In this document: positions 32,294 to 40,961 of the stretch, piece by piece
Layout: every line of letters begins with the position of its first letter
Position numbering within the stretch: position 1 is the first letter of the stretch
Position numbers and translations under genes: made by a program
The notes under the pieces: generated by a model
The model's input: only the letters and a program-made list of their open reading frames with translations
Database searches by the model: none
Told to the model about the DNA's origin: nothing
Source: Priestia megaterium
Lineage (GTDB): Bacteria > Bacillota > Bacilli > Bacillales > Bacillaceae_H
Assembly (NCBI RefSeq): GCF_009497655.1
Contig: NZ_CP023317.1
Location: 2,385,501-2,449,500, forward strand
Length of the DNA stretch: 64,000 nt
Reading direction: 5' to 3'

Positions 32294-33101
32294 AATCACG
32301 CTGCTGATAATAGTGTTCTAAAGCTACAATTGCGCTTCCCATTCTTTCTTGGTCAGGAATAACAATACGATCTACTCCTTCTTCTTTTAAAGCAGCAGCG
32401 GTTACTTTCCCAACGGCCACAGCTACTACAGAGCTTTCAAAGAGTTCTCGAATGTGATCAGCTTGTCCGTGTTCTTTTGCAAACGAAAATAAAAAGCGGG
32501 CTTGGGGAGCGCTTGTGAAATTAACAGCATCGACTTTCCCGCTTGTTAATTCGTTTATAAGCTGTTCCATGACTTCTGCTTTTGGAGGAATATGCTGATA
32601 CGGTAAAATCTCTTTAAATTGGGCTTTTTGATTCGAAAGAAAATCAATCAATTTTGGTGCAGGATCTCCGTGAAGCTGAAGCGCTACATGCTTTCCTTCA
32701 AAAGAAAACGAATGAAGCGCTCTGACTAGGCCCGCTGTACTTCCATCATCATCTCGAACGGTTGGAGTAACACCGAGCTTTTTTAACATATTTACGGTTT
32801 TATACCCACGTGCAGCAATATTAGCTGCTTGTAAAGAAGAAAGGAATTCATCAGCTAGTCCTAGCTTATCTGCTGTTTTATATAAAATTTCCGTCCCGAC
32901 GCCTGTCGTAAAAATAAACCAATCATAATTTCCTTTTACCAGTTCTTTAATATCTGCTTCTAAGTGTGTGTCATCTAAAAAGATGGTTCCTTGTGCAGGT
33001 CGTACAAGCGGTGTCCCGCCAAGGTTTTCAACAATTTTGCTGATTTCTTCTACTTTACGCTGACCTACGAGTGCGACTGTTTTACCTTCTAATCGTTTCA
33101 A
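32292..33101 (-). CDS. Uroporphyrinogen-III synthase (HemD)-like protein
   Basis: 269 residues with the two-lobed HemD layout: KTVALVGQRKVEEISKIVENLGG at the N-terminus, DWFIFTTGVGTEIL near 60-73, then VDAVNFTSAPQARFLF near 190-205 and a VAVAVGKVTAAALKEEGVD ending. HemD closes hydroxymethylbilane to uroporphyrinogen III. No other haem gene is near, so this is likely a paralogue of unknown target rather than the main hemD. It lies 27 bases after the IclR gene and is probably co-transcribed with it. Confidence 0.78.
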   Translation of the reverse strand: MKRLEGKTVALVGQRKVEEISKIVENLGGTPLVRPAQGTIFLDDTHLEADIKELVKGNYDWFIFTTGVGTEILYKTADKLGLADEFLSSLQAANIAARGYKTVNMLKKLGVTPTVRDDDGSTAGLVRALHSFSFEGKHVALQLHGDPAPKLIDFLSNQKAQFKEILPYQHIPPKAEVMEQLINELTSGKVDAVNFTSAPQARFLFSFAKEHGQADHIRELFESSVVAVAVGKVTAAALKEEGVDRIVIPDQERMGSAIVALEHYYQQRD

Positions 33102-33128
33102 TGGTTTACCTCCATTTTTCTATGTATG

Positions 33129-33893
33129 CTACTTTAATGAACCTTGATAACCGAGTTTTTCAGAAATTAGGCTCGCCGCTTCTGTTACTTTTTGAATAAT
33201 GAACGGCAGTCTGTCTCCTTGAAATCTCGCTTCAATTCCCGCTACGCTAATGCCTGCAACCACTTCATTTTGATGATTTACAATCGGCGCGCTCACGGAT
33301 GTTGTAAAGTTTTCTAATTCAGAGGTGCTAATGGTATACCCTTTTTCTTTTGCTTCTTTTAATACATTTCTTAGTTTCTTTTGATCTGTAATGGTTCCAA
33401 TACCTATTGGAGTTAGCTCCGTTTGAGTAATATATGCCTCTTGTTCTTTTTCGGGTAAATGCGCCAAAATAATGCGTGAACAAGCTCCTGCATAAAGAGG
33501 TGAACGCCTTCCAATTGATGTATAGAGACGCACGGGATGAAGCGTATCTACTTTTTCAATATACATGGCTTGATCCCCATCTCGTACAATTAGATTAACC
33601 GCTTCTTCTACTTCGTCTCGGAGCGTTTCCATTACGGGCTTTGCGATATTTCTAATATCTAAGCGATTAGCCACTAGCTGACCAAATTGCAAGAATAAAA
33701 GTCCTAGCGAATAGTATCCTTGCGCGTCTTTTGTTAAAAATCCCATCTCTTCAAGCGAACCAACCATTCGATGCAAAGAAGTTTTCGGAACGCCTGAATA
33801 TTCCATCATTTCTGTGAAGGTCAGCTTAGGGTGGTTGATAAAAAGCGTGAGAATCTGCATGGATTTAACGACTGTTTTATTGTTAGCTTGCAT
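33129..33893 (-). CDS. IclR-family regulator of the pxp operon (KipR-like)
   Basis: 254 residues. The winged-helix N-terminus is at about residues 8-70 (FTEMMEYSGVPKTSLHRMVGSLEEMGFL) and the effector-binding GAF-like domain at about 75-250 (RRSPLYAGACSRIILAHLP, ISTSELENFTTSVSAPI). In B. subtilis the kipR gene closes the ycsF-kipI-kipA operon; here an IclR gene occupies the same end but behind a terminator (33984-34023), so it has its own promoter. Control of the pxp genes is inferred from synteny and the palindrome at 40628. Confidence 0.85.
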   Translation of the reverse strand: MQANNKTVVKSMQILTLFINHPKLTFTEMMEYSGVPKTSLHRMVGSLEEMGFLTKDAQGYYSLGLLFLQFGQLVANRLDIRNIAKPVMETLRDEVEEAVNLIVRDGDQAMYIEKVDTLHPVRLYTSIGRRSPLYAGACSRIILAHLPEKEQEAYITQTELTPIGIGTITDQKKLRNVLKEAKEKGYTISTSELENFTTSVSAPIVNHQNEVVAGISVAGIEARFQGDRLPFIIQKVTEAASLISEKLGYQGSLK

Positions 33894-33983
33894 AAAACCT
33901 TCTCCCTTATTTGTACGAATACATGTATTTGATAGAAGTATAGCTTACTAGCTAATCATATGTTCTTTTTATTATACATGAAG

Positions 33984-34023
33984 AAAAAAAGGAAAGCACT
34001 CCCTTATAAGAGCACTTTCCTTT
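33984..34023 (-). terminator. Terminator of the pxp-acc operon
   Basis: AAAGGAAAG and CTTTCCTTT arms with an interrupted CACTC/GAGCA inner part, followed on the minus strand by TTTTTTTC. It separates accC from the IclR gene. Confidence 0.8.
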
Positions 34024-34024
34024 C

Positions 34025-35389
34025 TTACACCGTTTCTAGTTCTTTAATTGAAATAGGGTTACTTTCTAGAAATTTGGTTGTAAAATCCCCTTCTTTAAAA
34101 GAAGGATGATTCAGTAATTCTAAATGAAAAGGAATAGTTGTGTGAATACCTATAATGATAAATTCTTCGAGCGCACGTTTCATTCGTTGAATCGCTTCAT
34201 TTCGGTCTTTCCCTGTTACAATTAATTTCGCCACCATTGAATCATAAAATGGAGAAATTTCATAGCCTGGGTAAACCGCGCTGTCTACACGAACGCCGTA
34301 GCCGCCAGGAGGTAAATACATCTCGACTTTTCCAGGAGAAGGCATAAAGTTTTTAGCCGGATTTTCTGCGTTGATTCGACATTCAATTGCCCATCCCTTT
34401 AACTGAACATCCCGCTGAGCAAATGATAGCGGGTAGCCTGCTGCTACTGAAATTTGTTCTTTAATTAAGTCGATATTTGTTACAAGTTCTGTAACAGGGT
34501 GTTCAACTTGAATCCGTGTGTTCATTTCCATAAAGTAAAAATGTCCGTGTTTATCTAACAGAAACTCCACCGTTCCCACACCTGTATAATCGACTGCTTT
34601 AGCTGCCGAGACTGCCGCCTTGCCCATTTTCGCACGAAGATTTTCATCTACTGCAGGAGACGGAGCTTCTTCTACTAATTTTTGATGACGCCGCTGAATC
34701 GAACAATCTCGTTCACCTAAATGAACTACATTACCTTCTTCATCAGCAATAATTTGAATTTCGATATGTTTCGGTTCTTCTAAATATTTTTCAAGGTATA
34801 CTCCGCCGTTTCCAAAAGCTGTTTCTGCTTCGTGCTGAGCTTGACGAATCGCTTTTTCTAGCTCCTCTTCGCTATGAGCTAGCCGCATTCCTTTTCCGCC
34901 GCCGCCCGCTGTAGCTTTTACAATGATTGGATAGCCTATTTCTCTTGCTACTGGAATAGCGGTGCTGCTATCTTCAATCAGTCCTTCCGTGCCAGGTACA
35001 ATAGGCACACCGGCTTGTTTCATTGTTTCTCTTGCTACAGCTTTTGCTCCCATTTTACGGATGGCTTCTGCTTTTGGACCAATAAAGGTAATATCATAGG
35101 ATTCACACATCTCAGCAAAATCAGCATTTTCAGCTAAAAATCCGTAGCCGGGATGAACAGCGTCTGCCTTGGTTACTTGTGCTACGGTAAGCAAATTCCG
35201 AATATTTAAGTAGCTTTCTTTAGAAGACGTTTTACCAATACAAAATGACTCATCTGCTAGCTTTACGTGAAGTGCATCTTTGTCTGCTTCTGAATACACG
35301 GCCACGGTTGAAATTCCCATCTCTTTACAAGCTCGAATGATACGAACTGCAATCTCACCGCGGTTTGCGATTAACACTTTTTTGAACAT
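34025..35389 (-). CDS. accC: Biotin carboxylase (AccC paralogue) in the pxp operon
   Basis: 454 residues from the ATG at 35389 (AGGAGGAGCCACT upstream). The ATP-grasp motifs are complete: [42 protein letters not shown] (nucleotide-binding glycine loop), the [15 protein letters not shown] motif, [15 protein letters not shown] and a C-terminal biotin carboxylase domain. It carboxylates biotin on a carrier protein using bicarbonate and ATP. Bacilli have a separate accBC for fatty-acid synthesis, so this copy inside the oxoproline operon presumably serves a different carboxyltransferase; PxpB/PxpC are the candidates. Confidence 0.9.
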   Translation of the reverse strand: MFKKVLIANRGEIAVRIIRACKEMGISTVAVYSEADKDALHVKLADESFCIGKTSSKESYLNIRNLLTVAQVTKADAVHPGYGFLAENADFAEMCESYDITFIGPKAEAIRKMGAKAVARETMKQAGVPIVPGTEGLIEDSSTAIPVAREIGYPIIVKATAGGGGKGMRLAHSEEELEKAIRQAQHEAETAFGNGGVYLEKYLEEPKHIEIQIIADEEGNVVHLGERDCSIQRRHQKLVEEAPSPAVDENLRAKMGKAAVSAAKAVDYTGVGTVEFLLDKHGHFYFMEMNTRIQVEHPVTELVTNIDLIKEQISVAAGYPLSFAQRDVQLKGWAIECRINAENPAKNFMPSPGKVEMYLPPGGYGVRVDSAVYPGYEISPFYDSMVAKLIVTGKDRNEAIQRMKRALEEFIIIGIHTTIPFHLELLNHPSFKEGDFTTKFLESNPISIKELETV

Positions 35390-35417
35390 AGTGGCTCCTC
35401 CTGACAATATGTATACT

Positions 35418-35879
35418 TTAATATGATTTTACGGTAAATAGAGGCTGTCCAAACTCAACAACATCTCCGTCTTTCACAAGAATTTCAAGCACTTCTCCTT
35501 CCATTCCTGCATCTACTTCGTTAAACAGCTTCATCGCTTCAATTACACATACAACATCTTTACGTTCAATAGTTTGTCCTACTTGAACAAACGGATCAGC
35601 GTCTGTTTCTGGCTTGGCGTAAAAGGTTCCAACCATTGGTGATAAGATTTGTTTTTCATTATTCTCTGTTGCGTTTACAGACATAGAATCTTGAGGCGTT
35701 TGCTCAGCAACAGCGGCTTTTACTTCCTCTGTTTTTACTTCTGTAACAGCTGTGTCTTCTAAAGGAATTCCCGCTTTATCAATGACAACTTTTGTTCCTT
35801 CATGTTCAATATGGAGCTTTTGAATACCAGATTCATTCATTAATGAAACAACTTCTTGCAATTCACGTACGTTTATCAT
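35418..35879 (-). CDS. accB: Biotin carboxyl carrier protein (AccB paralogue)
   Basis: 153 residues. An N-terminal helix ([26 protein letters not shown]) is followed by a linker rich in Thr, Ala and Glu (about 45-75). The biotinyl domain (about 80-153) has the biotinylation site EAMKLFNEV, with Lys117 in the conserved MK. It carries the carboxyl group from AccC to a carboxyltransferase. It is the usual AccB length and lies between pxpC and accC with 22-28-base gaps, so one transcript is likely. Confidence 0.9.
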   Translation of the reverse strand: MINVRELQEVVSLMNESGIQKLHIEHEGTKVVIDKAGIPLEDTAVTEVKTEEVKAAVAEQTPQDSMSVNATENNEKQILSPMVGTFYAKPETDADPFVQVGQTIERKDVVCVIEAMKLFNEVDAGMEGEVLEILVKDGDVVEFGQPLFTVKSY

Positions 35880-35901
35880 TTCTTGTCACTCCCGTTTTAT
35901 G

Positions 35902-36897
35902 TTATTTAGTTGACGCAAGGTTAATAGCAATCTTCAATTCTTGAAGCAGCTGTTCTTTTTCTAAATAGATTTTTTCTGCTTCATGAAGCGAAATGTGAGA
36001 AAAATAGATGGATTCTCCGGGCTTTACTTGAGCTAAAAGCGGTAAATCCGCTGTGATGACTTGAGCGATTTTAGGATATCCTCCTGTAGTTTGACGGTCT
36101 GCTAACAGGATAATGGGATTTCCATCTGGCGGGACTTGAACAGAACCTTGTGAGACGGCTTCAGACAATAGCTCTTTTTTTTCTTGAAGCTGAAGAGAAG
36201 GTCCATCCATTCGATAACCCATTCGATCTGATTGATTTGATACTTTAAAGGGTTCTTGAGTAAAATGACTTTGGCTTTCAGCTGTAAATAAATCAAATTG
36301 ACCCCCATTTATAACACGGACACTTGGTTTCTTTGTAAAATGGACAAATTCTTTATAATTTACGGACCATGAAGAAGTATATACTCCGTTTATCAGTTCA
36401 TTGGAAAGAAAAGCAGGCTTTGAAGCAGCAGGAACAGATAGAGGTAAAACGTCGTCTGTTTGTAATGCTCTTCCTTTATAGCCACCAATTTCGCCCCTCA
36501 AATACGTGCTTTTACTATTTAACACTTCATTAATAGAAAATCCTCCAGCTACAGATAGATAGGAACGACAACCAGTTCTACAAGGCCCAAATGATAAAGT
36601 GCCTCCTTTTGGAATAAATAAAGGTTTCCACATCGGGACTGGCTTTCCGTTGACCGAAGGAGTTAAATCTCCACCTGTGATCGCTACTAAACAATCACTT
36701 TCTATTTCAAGGGTAGGCCCCATTAGCGTAACTTCAAGTCCCGCTTCTTTTTCATCGTTACCAACTAGTAAATTAGCAATTCGGAGAGAATAAGAATCCA
36801 TTGCACCGCTTACAATTACACCGTGCTGCTGAAATCCTTTTCTTCCTAAATCTTGAATGCTTGTTAATAACCCGGCTTTACTAACTCTTATACTCAT
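35902..36897 (-). CDS. pxpC: 5-oxoprolinase subunit C (KipA family)
   Basis: 331 residues of the KipA/allophanate-hydrolase-subunit-2 (AHS2) family. The family motifs are KAGLLTSIQDLGRKGFQQHGV (N-terminus), AITGGDLTPSVNGKPVPMW, SYLSVAGGF, VINGGQFDLF and a C-terminal RQTTGGYPKIAQVI segment. With PxpA and PxpB it forms the ATP-dependent enzyme that opens 5-oxoproline to glutamate. It overlaps pxpB by 4 bases (ATGA), indicating coupled translation. The same domain makes up part of the carboxyltransferase region of urea carboxylase. Confidence 0.92.
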   Translation of the reverse strand: MSIRVSKAGLLTSIQDLGRKGFQQHGVIVSGAMDSYSLRIANLLVGNDEKEAGLEVTLMGPTLEIESDCLVAITGGDLTPSVNGKPVPMWKPLFIPKGGTLSFGPCRTGCRSYLSVAGGFSINEVLNSKSTYLRGEIGGYKGRALQTDDVLPLSVPAASKPAFLSNELINGVYTSSWSVNYKEFVHFTKKPSVRVINGGQFDLFTAESQSHFTQEPFKVSNQSDRMGYRMDGPSLQLQEKKELLSEAVSQGSVQVPPDGNPIILLADRQTTGGYPKIAQVITADLPLLAQVKPGESIYFSHISLHEAEKIYLEKEQLLQELKIAINLASTK

Positions 36898-37649
36898 TTT
36901 TCTCCCTCCTTTGCCTGTAGTTCTTGATACTCTTCTTTAGAGATAGGCTCAAATTTTACAATATCTCCAGCCTGCAGCAAACTTGGAGGATTTTGCTCCG
37001 GCAAAAACAGTTTAATCGGCGTTTGACCAATTAGCTGCCATCCTCCGGGAGTGGAAATAGGATACACTCCTGTTTGCATTCCTGCAATACCAACCGAACC
37101 TGCAGGAATAGAGGTGCGAGGAGACGAGCGGCGAGGCGTAGCAATTTTTTCAGATAGTCCTCCGAGAAACGGAAATCCAGGAGCAAATCCAATCATGTAC
37201 GCTAAGTATTCGCCTTCAGAATGAATACTTATTACCTCTTCAGGTGTTAAGTTATGGTGACGAGCGACATATTCAAGATCAGGTCCATACTCTCCTCCGT
37301 AGCAAACTGGAATGGAAACCGTACGATGGTCTAACTCTTTTTCTGTCTGTTCGTTCTCTAATTTACTTTGAAGGATAGAAGACACTACTTCAAAAGGAGA
37401 CACAAATTCTTTTTTCTCCTTCTTTTTCACGGCTGCTACCACTTCAAGAGGGTTATAAAAGATCGTAAGGTTCGTAAATGCCGGCACGCATTCAATAAAC
37501 CCAGGGAAAGGATTTAATTCTATTGAATCTTTACACGTTTTGATTTGTTTATGAATATCGTACTGAATACTATCTCCAAACGTTATAACAAGCGCTGAGT
37601 CGCCAAGCGGAGAAATAACAGCTGGCGCTTTTGTTATGGTTTGATTCAT
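36894..37649 (-). CDS. pxpB: 5-oxoprolinase subunit B (KipI family)
   Basis: 251 residues, KipI/AHS1 family. The features are SPLGDSALVITFGDSI at the N-terminus, CVPAFTNLTIFYNP, a SIPVCYGGEYGPDLEYVA stretch, the conserved YMIGFAPGFPFLGGL core and PRRSSPRTSIPAGSVGIAG. It pairs with PxpC; in B. subtilis KipI was first described as an inhibitor of the sporulation kinase KinA. Which role matters here cannot be read from the sequence. Translation is coupled to pxpC. Confidence 0.92.
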   Translation of the reverse strand: MNQTITKAPAVISPLGDSALVITFGDSIQYDIHKQIKTCKDSIELNPFPGFIECVPAFTNLTIFYNPLEVVAAVKKKEKKEFVSPFEVVSSILQSKLENEQTEKELDHRTVSIPVCYGGEYGPDLEYVARHHNLTPEEVISIHSEGEYLAYMIGFAPGFPFLGGLSEKIATPRRSSPRTSIPAGSVGIAGMQTGVYPISTPGGWQLIGQTPIKLFLPEQNPPSLLQAGDIVKFEPISKEEYQELQAKEGEK

Positions 37650-37666
37650 ATCTACACCTCTTTCTT

Positions 37667-38458
37667 TTATAAAACACCTAGTTTTTCATCTCGAATATCT
37701 GTGATAAACATATGTCCAGGAGCATGTGTAATCATAATAGAAGGTTTTGTTTCCATTGCTACAGCTTGAGGAGTTACGCCACAAGCCCAGAACACGGGAA
37801 CTTCGCCTTCTTTGACGGAAACAGCATCGCCAAAATCCGGAGAGTGAAGGTCTTCAATGCCTATTGCAGCGGGGTTTCCAATGTGAACAGGTCCTCCGTG
37901 CACAGCTGGAAAACGTGAAGTTACTTGCGCTGCCCGCACTACGTCTTGCTGAGGAATTGGGCGCATACTAACGACCGTCGAGCCGTGGAATATTCCCGCT
38001 TCAGCGCATGAAATATTTGTTTTATACATAGGAACATTACAGTTTTCTTCAATGTGACGAACAGGTATGCCGTTGTTTAAAAGTGCGTGTTCGAATGTAA
38101 AACTGCAGCCGATGAGAAAAGCTACCATATCTTCTGTCCAATAGTCTGTGATATCGGTTACTTCTTTTACCAGTTCCCCATTTTCATAGATTCGATACTT
38201 TGGAAGGTCTGTACGAATATCTCCGGACGGAGCCGCAAACTTTGAAACAGGAGATCCAACGTCCGTTACATCTAAAAGAGGACAAGATTTAGGATTACGC
38301 TGACAGAACAATAGAAAGTCAAAGGCTTGTTTCTTTGGTAAAATAGCTAAATTAGCTTGAGCATAGCCGTTTGCCATGCCTGCCGTTGGGTGAATAAGCT
38401 GGTTGTTACGGATTTGCTGACGAAGTTCAGCTGGAGTTAGTTGTGAAAGGTTTGTCAT
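37667..38458 (-). CDS. YcsI-family putative hydro-lyase (DUF1445)
   Basis: 263 residues from the ATG at 38458, which follows GGGAGATAGAAAT. The family core is visible: HPTAGMANGYAQANLAILPK, FLIGCSFTFEHALL, PMYKTNISC, VVSMRPIP and the GDAV...PVFWACGVTPQAV ending (D-glutamate cyclase/hydro-lyase-like fold). B. subtilis ycsI sits at the same place in the operon. The family contains D-glutamate cyclases that make 5-oxo-D-proline, which would fit an operon using 5-oxoproline, but the reaction is inferred. A GC-rich hairpin precedes its ribosome-binding site. Confidence 0.83.
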   Translation of the reverse strand: MTNLSQLTPAELRQQIRNNQLIHPTAGMANGYAQANLAILPKKQAFDFLLFCQRNPKSCPLLDVTDVGSPVSKFAAPSGDIRTDLPKYRIYENGELVKEVTDITDYWTEDMVAFLIGCSFTFEHALLNNGIPVRHIEENCNVPMYKTNISCAEAGIFHGSTVVSMRPIPQQDVVRAAQVTSRFPAVHGGPVHIGNPAAIGIEDLHSPDFGDAVSVKEGEVPVFWACGVTPQAVAMETKPSIMITHAPGHMFITDIRDEKLGVL

Positions 38459-38477
38459 ATTTCTATCTCCCATCATT

Positions 38478-38502
38478 GCCCGCACGCAACTTACGTGCGG
38501 GC
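38478..38502 (-). other. GC-rich hairpin between the transporter and YcsI genes
   Basis: GCCCGCACG/CGTGCGGGC is a perfect 9-bp stem with a 7-base loop. It has no U-tract, lies inside an operon and sits just before the YcsI ribosome-binding site, so it looks like an RNA-processing or stability element rather than a terminator. Confidence 0.6.
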
Positions 38503-38510
38503 ACCTTGTT

Positions 38511-39749
38511 TTATTTAAATAATTGAGGAAGTTGATCCATTAACGTATAGCCACCCATTAAAGCCATCACAATAACGACAAGTACACCAGAAATGGTAAG
38601 CCATAAAGGATGCTTATATTCGCCAACGATACTTTTTTTGTACGCAGCAACTAGTAATGTTCCAAGGGCGATCGGAAGAATTAATCCATTAATTGCTCCA
38701 ACTAACAGAAGAACTTTTACAGGTTTTCCAATTAAGACAAACGACAGAGTTGAAATAATAATAAATCCAATAATAATCCAGTTTGAGTTTTTATTAAGTT
38801 TTTCACTAAACGTTTGAATAAACGAAACGGATGTATAAGCAGCTCCCACTACAGACGTAATAGCGGCAGACCACATGACAATACCAAAGATTTTATAACC
38901 GACGTTTCCTGCTGCGAGCTGAAACACGGATGCTGGAGGATTGGCCGGATCAATTTGTAACCCTTTAGATACAACGCCAAGTACAGCTAAAAACAAAGCG
39001 ATTCGCATAACGGAAGTGATAAGAATTCCTGTTACAGAACTTTTAGTTACTTGAGGTAAAGAATCGATGCCTTTTACCCCGGCATCTAAAAGACGATGTC
39101 CGCCTGCAAAGGTAATATAACCACCAACAGTACCTCCAACAAGCGTAACGATCGCAATGATGTCGATTTGATCAGGTTTAAAAGATTTCACTACAGCTTC
39201 TCCAACGGGAGGTGAAGTAGTAGCTGCTACATATAGCATTAGCCCAATCATGACAAAACCTGCAATTTGCGTGAAGCGATCCATTGCTTTTCCAGCTTCT
39301 TTTACAACGAAGATTAGCACGGCAATAACTGCACTAATTGCAGCTCCGGCTGTTGGAGAAATACCTGTAATCGCATTTAATCCAAGACCGGCACCGGCAA
39401 TATTTCCAATATTAAATGCAAGTCCTCCAATTACAATTAAAATAGCGAGCACGTATCCTAATCCGGGAAATACCATATTGGCGATTTCTTGTCCGCGTTT
39501 TTCAGAAACGGCAATAATCCTCCATACGTTGGTTTGAGCAAAGATATCAAGAATAATTGAAATTAAAATAACGAATCCAAAGCTTGCGGCTAAATTTTGT
39601 GTAAATACGGTAGTTTGAGTTAAAAAGCCTGGTCCAATAGCCGATGTGGCCATTAAAAAAGCGGCTCCAAGCATTAACGTCCAGTTTACTTTAGGTGCAG
39701 CCGAAAGCTTTTGCTGAGGTGTTGATTTTTTTATTGGCTCCAATATCAT
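38511..39749 (-). CDS. NRAMP-family transporter, YcsG type
   Basis: 412 residues with about eleven membrane helices. It belongs to the divalent-metal/NRAMP-like superfamily: the first helix has SAIGPGFLTQT, helix 6 has a GGYITFAGGHRLLD motif, where classical NRAMPs have the MPH metal motif. That replacement suggests a different substrate. As part of the ycsF operon in bacilli, uptake of 5-oxoproline or a related compound is a reasonable guess. It lies 24 bases after pxpA. Confidence 0.82.
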   Translation of the reverse strand: MILEPIKKSTPQQKLSAAPKVNWTLMLGAAFLMATSAIGPGFLTQTTVFTQNLAASFGFVILISIILDIFAQTNVWRIIAVSEKRGQEIANMVFPGLGYVLAILIVIGGLAFNIGNIAGAGLGLNAITGISPTAGAAISAVIAVLIFVVKEAGKAMDRFTQIAGFVMIGLMLYVAATTSPPVGEAVVKSFKPDQIDIIAIVTLVGGTVGGYITFAGGHRLLDAGVKGIDSLPQVTKSSVTGILITSVMRIALFLAVLGVVSKGLQIDPANPPASVFQLAAGNVGYKIFGIVMWSAAITSVVGAAYTSVSFIQTFSEKLNKNSNWIIIGFIIISTLSFVLIGKPVKVLLLVGAINGLILPIALGTLLVAAYKKSIVGEYKHPLWLTISGVLVVIVMALMGGYTLMDQLPQLFK

Positions 39750-39773
39750 CTTCCTCCTGATTGTATGTAGTTT

Positions 39774-40535
39774 TTATTGTGAAATAGCCTTAACTACCAC
39801 TTCTGATGCTTGTAAAGAACGGTTGACATGACGAGCAAATTCAAGTGCGTGAGCCCCGTCTCCGTGAATACAAATCGTGTCTGCCTGCAATTCTACATCC
39901 TTGCCTTGCTGAGATTTGACTTTCCCTTCTTTCACCATTGTAATAACTTGAGAAACAGCTTCGTCGTCATTTTCAATTAAAGCATTTGGTTCTGTACGAG
40001 GCGTAAGAGAACCGTCTAACTGATAGGTACGGTCTGCAAATACTTCGTTGGCCGTTTTCAAACCAATTCTGTTACCTGCTTGAATCAGCTCACTTCCAGA
40101 TAATCCAAACAAAATCAGCTCAGGATTTACGTTGTAAACAGCTTTTGCTATTGCTTCAGACAACGCTTTATTTTTAGCAGCCATGTTATATAGTGCACCG
40201 TGAGGTTTTACATGCTGCATTGATAACCCTTCTGCTTGCAAAAAACCGTTTAATGCACCAATTTGATAGACTACGATATCGTAGGCTTCCTGAGGTGAAA
40301 TATTGATGTTTCTGCGTCCGAAACCGATAAGGTCCTGTAGACCAGGATGAGCACCAATTTGCACTTTTTTTTCAGCGGCCAATTTTACCGTTTTTCTCAT
40401 GACGCTTGGATCCCCTGCATGAAATCCACAGGCTACGTTTACAGACGTCACGTGTTCTAAAATGGCTTCATCATTGCCAATGCGATAAGCACCAAAGCTT
40501 TCCCCTAAATCACAGTTTAAATCCACTCTACTCAA
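39774..40535 (-). CDS. pxpA: 5-oxoprolinase subunit A (LamB/YcsF family)
   Basis: 253 residues from a TTG at 40535, nine bases after AAGGGGG; ATG codons upstream give an overlong protein for this ~250-residue family. Conserved motifs are [19 protein letters not shown] at the N-terminus, [47 protein letters not shown] and CIHGDGAHA. It completes the PxpABC 5-oxoprolinase that recycles the cyclised glutamate lost from glutamine and peptides. It is first in the operon, with an IclR-style palindrome upstream. Confidence 0.92.
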   Translation of the reverse strand: MSRVDLNCDLGESFGAYRIGNDEAILEHVTSVNVACGFHAGDPSVMRKTVKLAAEKKVQIGAHPGLQDLIGFGRRNINISPQEAYDIVVYQIGALNGFLQAEGLSMQHVKPHGALYNMAAKNKALSEAIAKAVYNVNPELILFGLSGSELIQAGNRIGLKTANEVFADRTYQLDGSLTPRTEPNALIENDDEAVSQVITMVKEGKVKSQQGKDVELQADTICIHGDGAHALEFARHVNRSLQASEVVVKAISQ

Positions 40536-40627
40536 TGCGTTCTTCCCCCTTAAAAACTTCATTGTAAGCGTAATCATTTGCAGATAGTAAATAAAATCCA
40601 AGCTGAATTATCTGCATCAATACTTCA

Positions 40628-40661
40628 AGTTCCGTTTTTCGGAACTGTAGTACCGTTTTTC
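40628..40661. promoter_or_regulatory. Palindrome plus direct repeat upstream of pxpA
   Basis: AGTTCCG-TTTTT-CGGAACT (40628-40646) is a perfect 7-bp dyad. Its centre CCGTTTTTC recurs 21 bases on (40653-40661), on the same face of the helix. The form and position fit an IclR-family operator, probably for the regulator at 33129-33893. Confidence 0.5.
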
Positions 40662-40881
40662 AGTTATATTTGGATTTTAGCACGAGATGATGAATTGAAC
40701 AACAACATTGTCAGAATATTTGACATAGTCATTATTTTCATTTGGATAATACTCCCTTATTTTATTGATGTTTTCTATCTATAGCCTTAATATAATGCAG
40801 CTTCTTAATGCCATTGGACACAGTAAATAACTAGGTTGTCAGAATAATTACTAGTTCAAAATAATCAAAATAAAATTTTCG

Positions 40882-40943
40882 TTGTAATCGTTTTCAAAGA
40901 GGTGCTATATTTCAATTGTAGTCAATTTATGCAAACGATTGCA
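40882..40943 (+). promoter_or_regulatory. Amylase promoter flanked by two CcpA cre sites
   Basis: TTGTAA (40882-40887), an 18-base spacer and TATATT (40906-40911, with TG one base before it) form the promoter. TGTAATCGTTTTCA (40883-40896) fits the cre consensus TGWAANCGNTNWCA fully and overlaps the -35. TGCAAACGATTGCA (40930-40943) lies in the leader and is a symmetrical cre variant. Confidence 0.75.
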
Positions 40944-40961
40944 AAAAAAGGGGATGAAACG

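Larger units (their letters stand above)
40536..40961. other. Divergent regulatory region between pxpA and the amylase
   Basis: 426 bases without a gene. From left to right: pxpA leader, an inverted repeat with a direct repeat at 40628-40661, AT-rich DNA, then the amylase promoter with two cre sites at 40882-40943. Confidence 0.6.
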
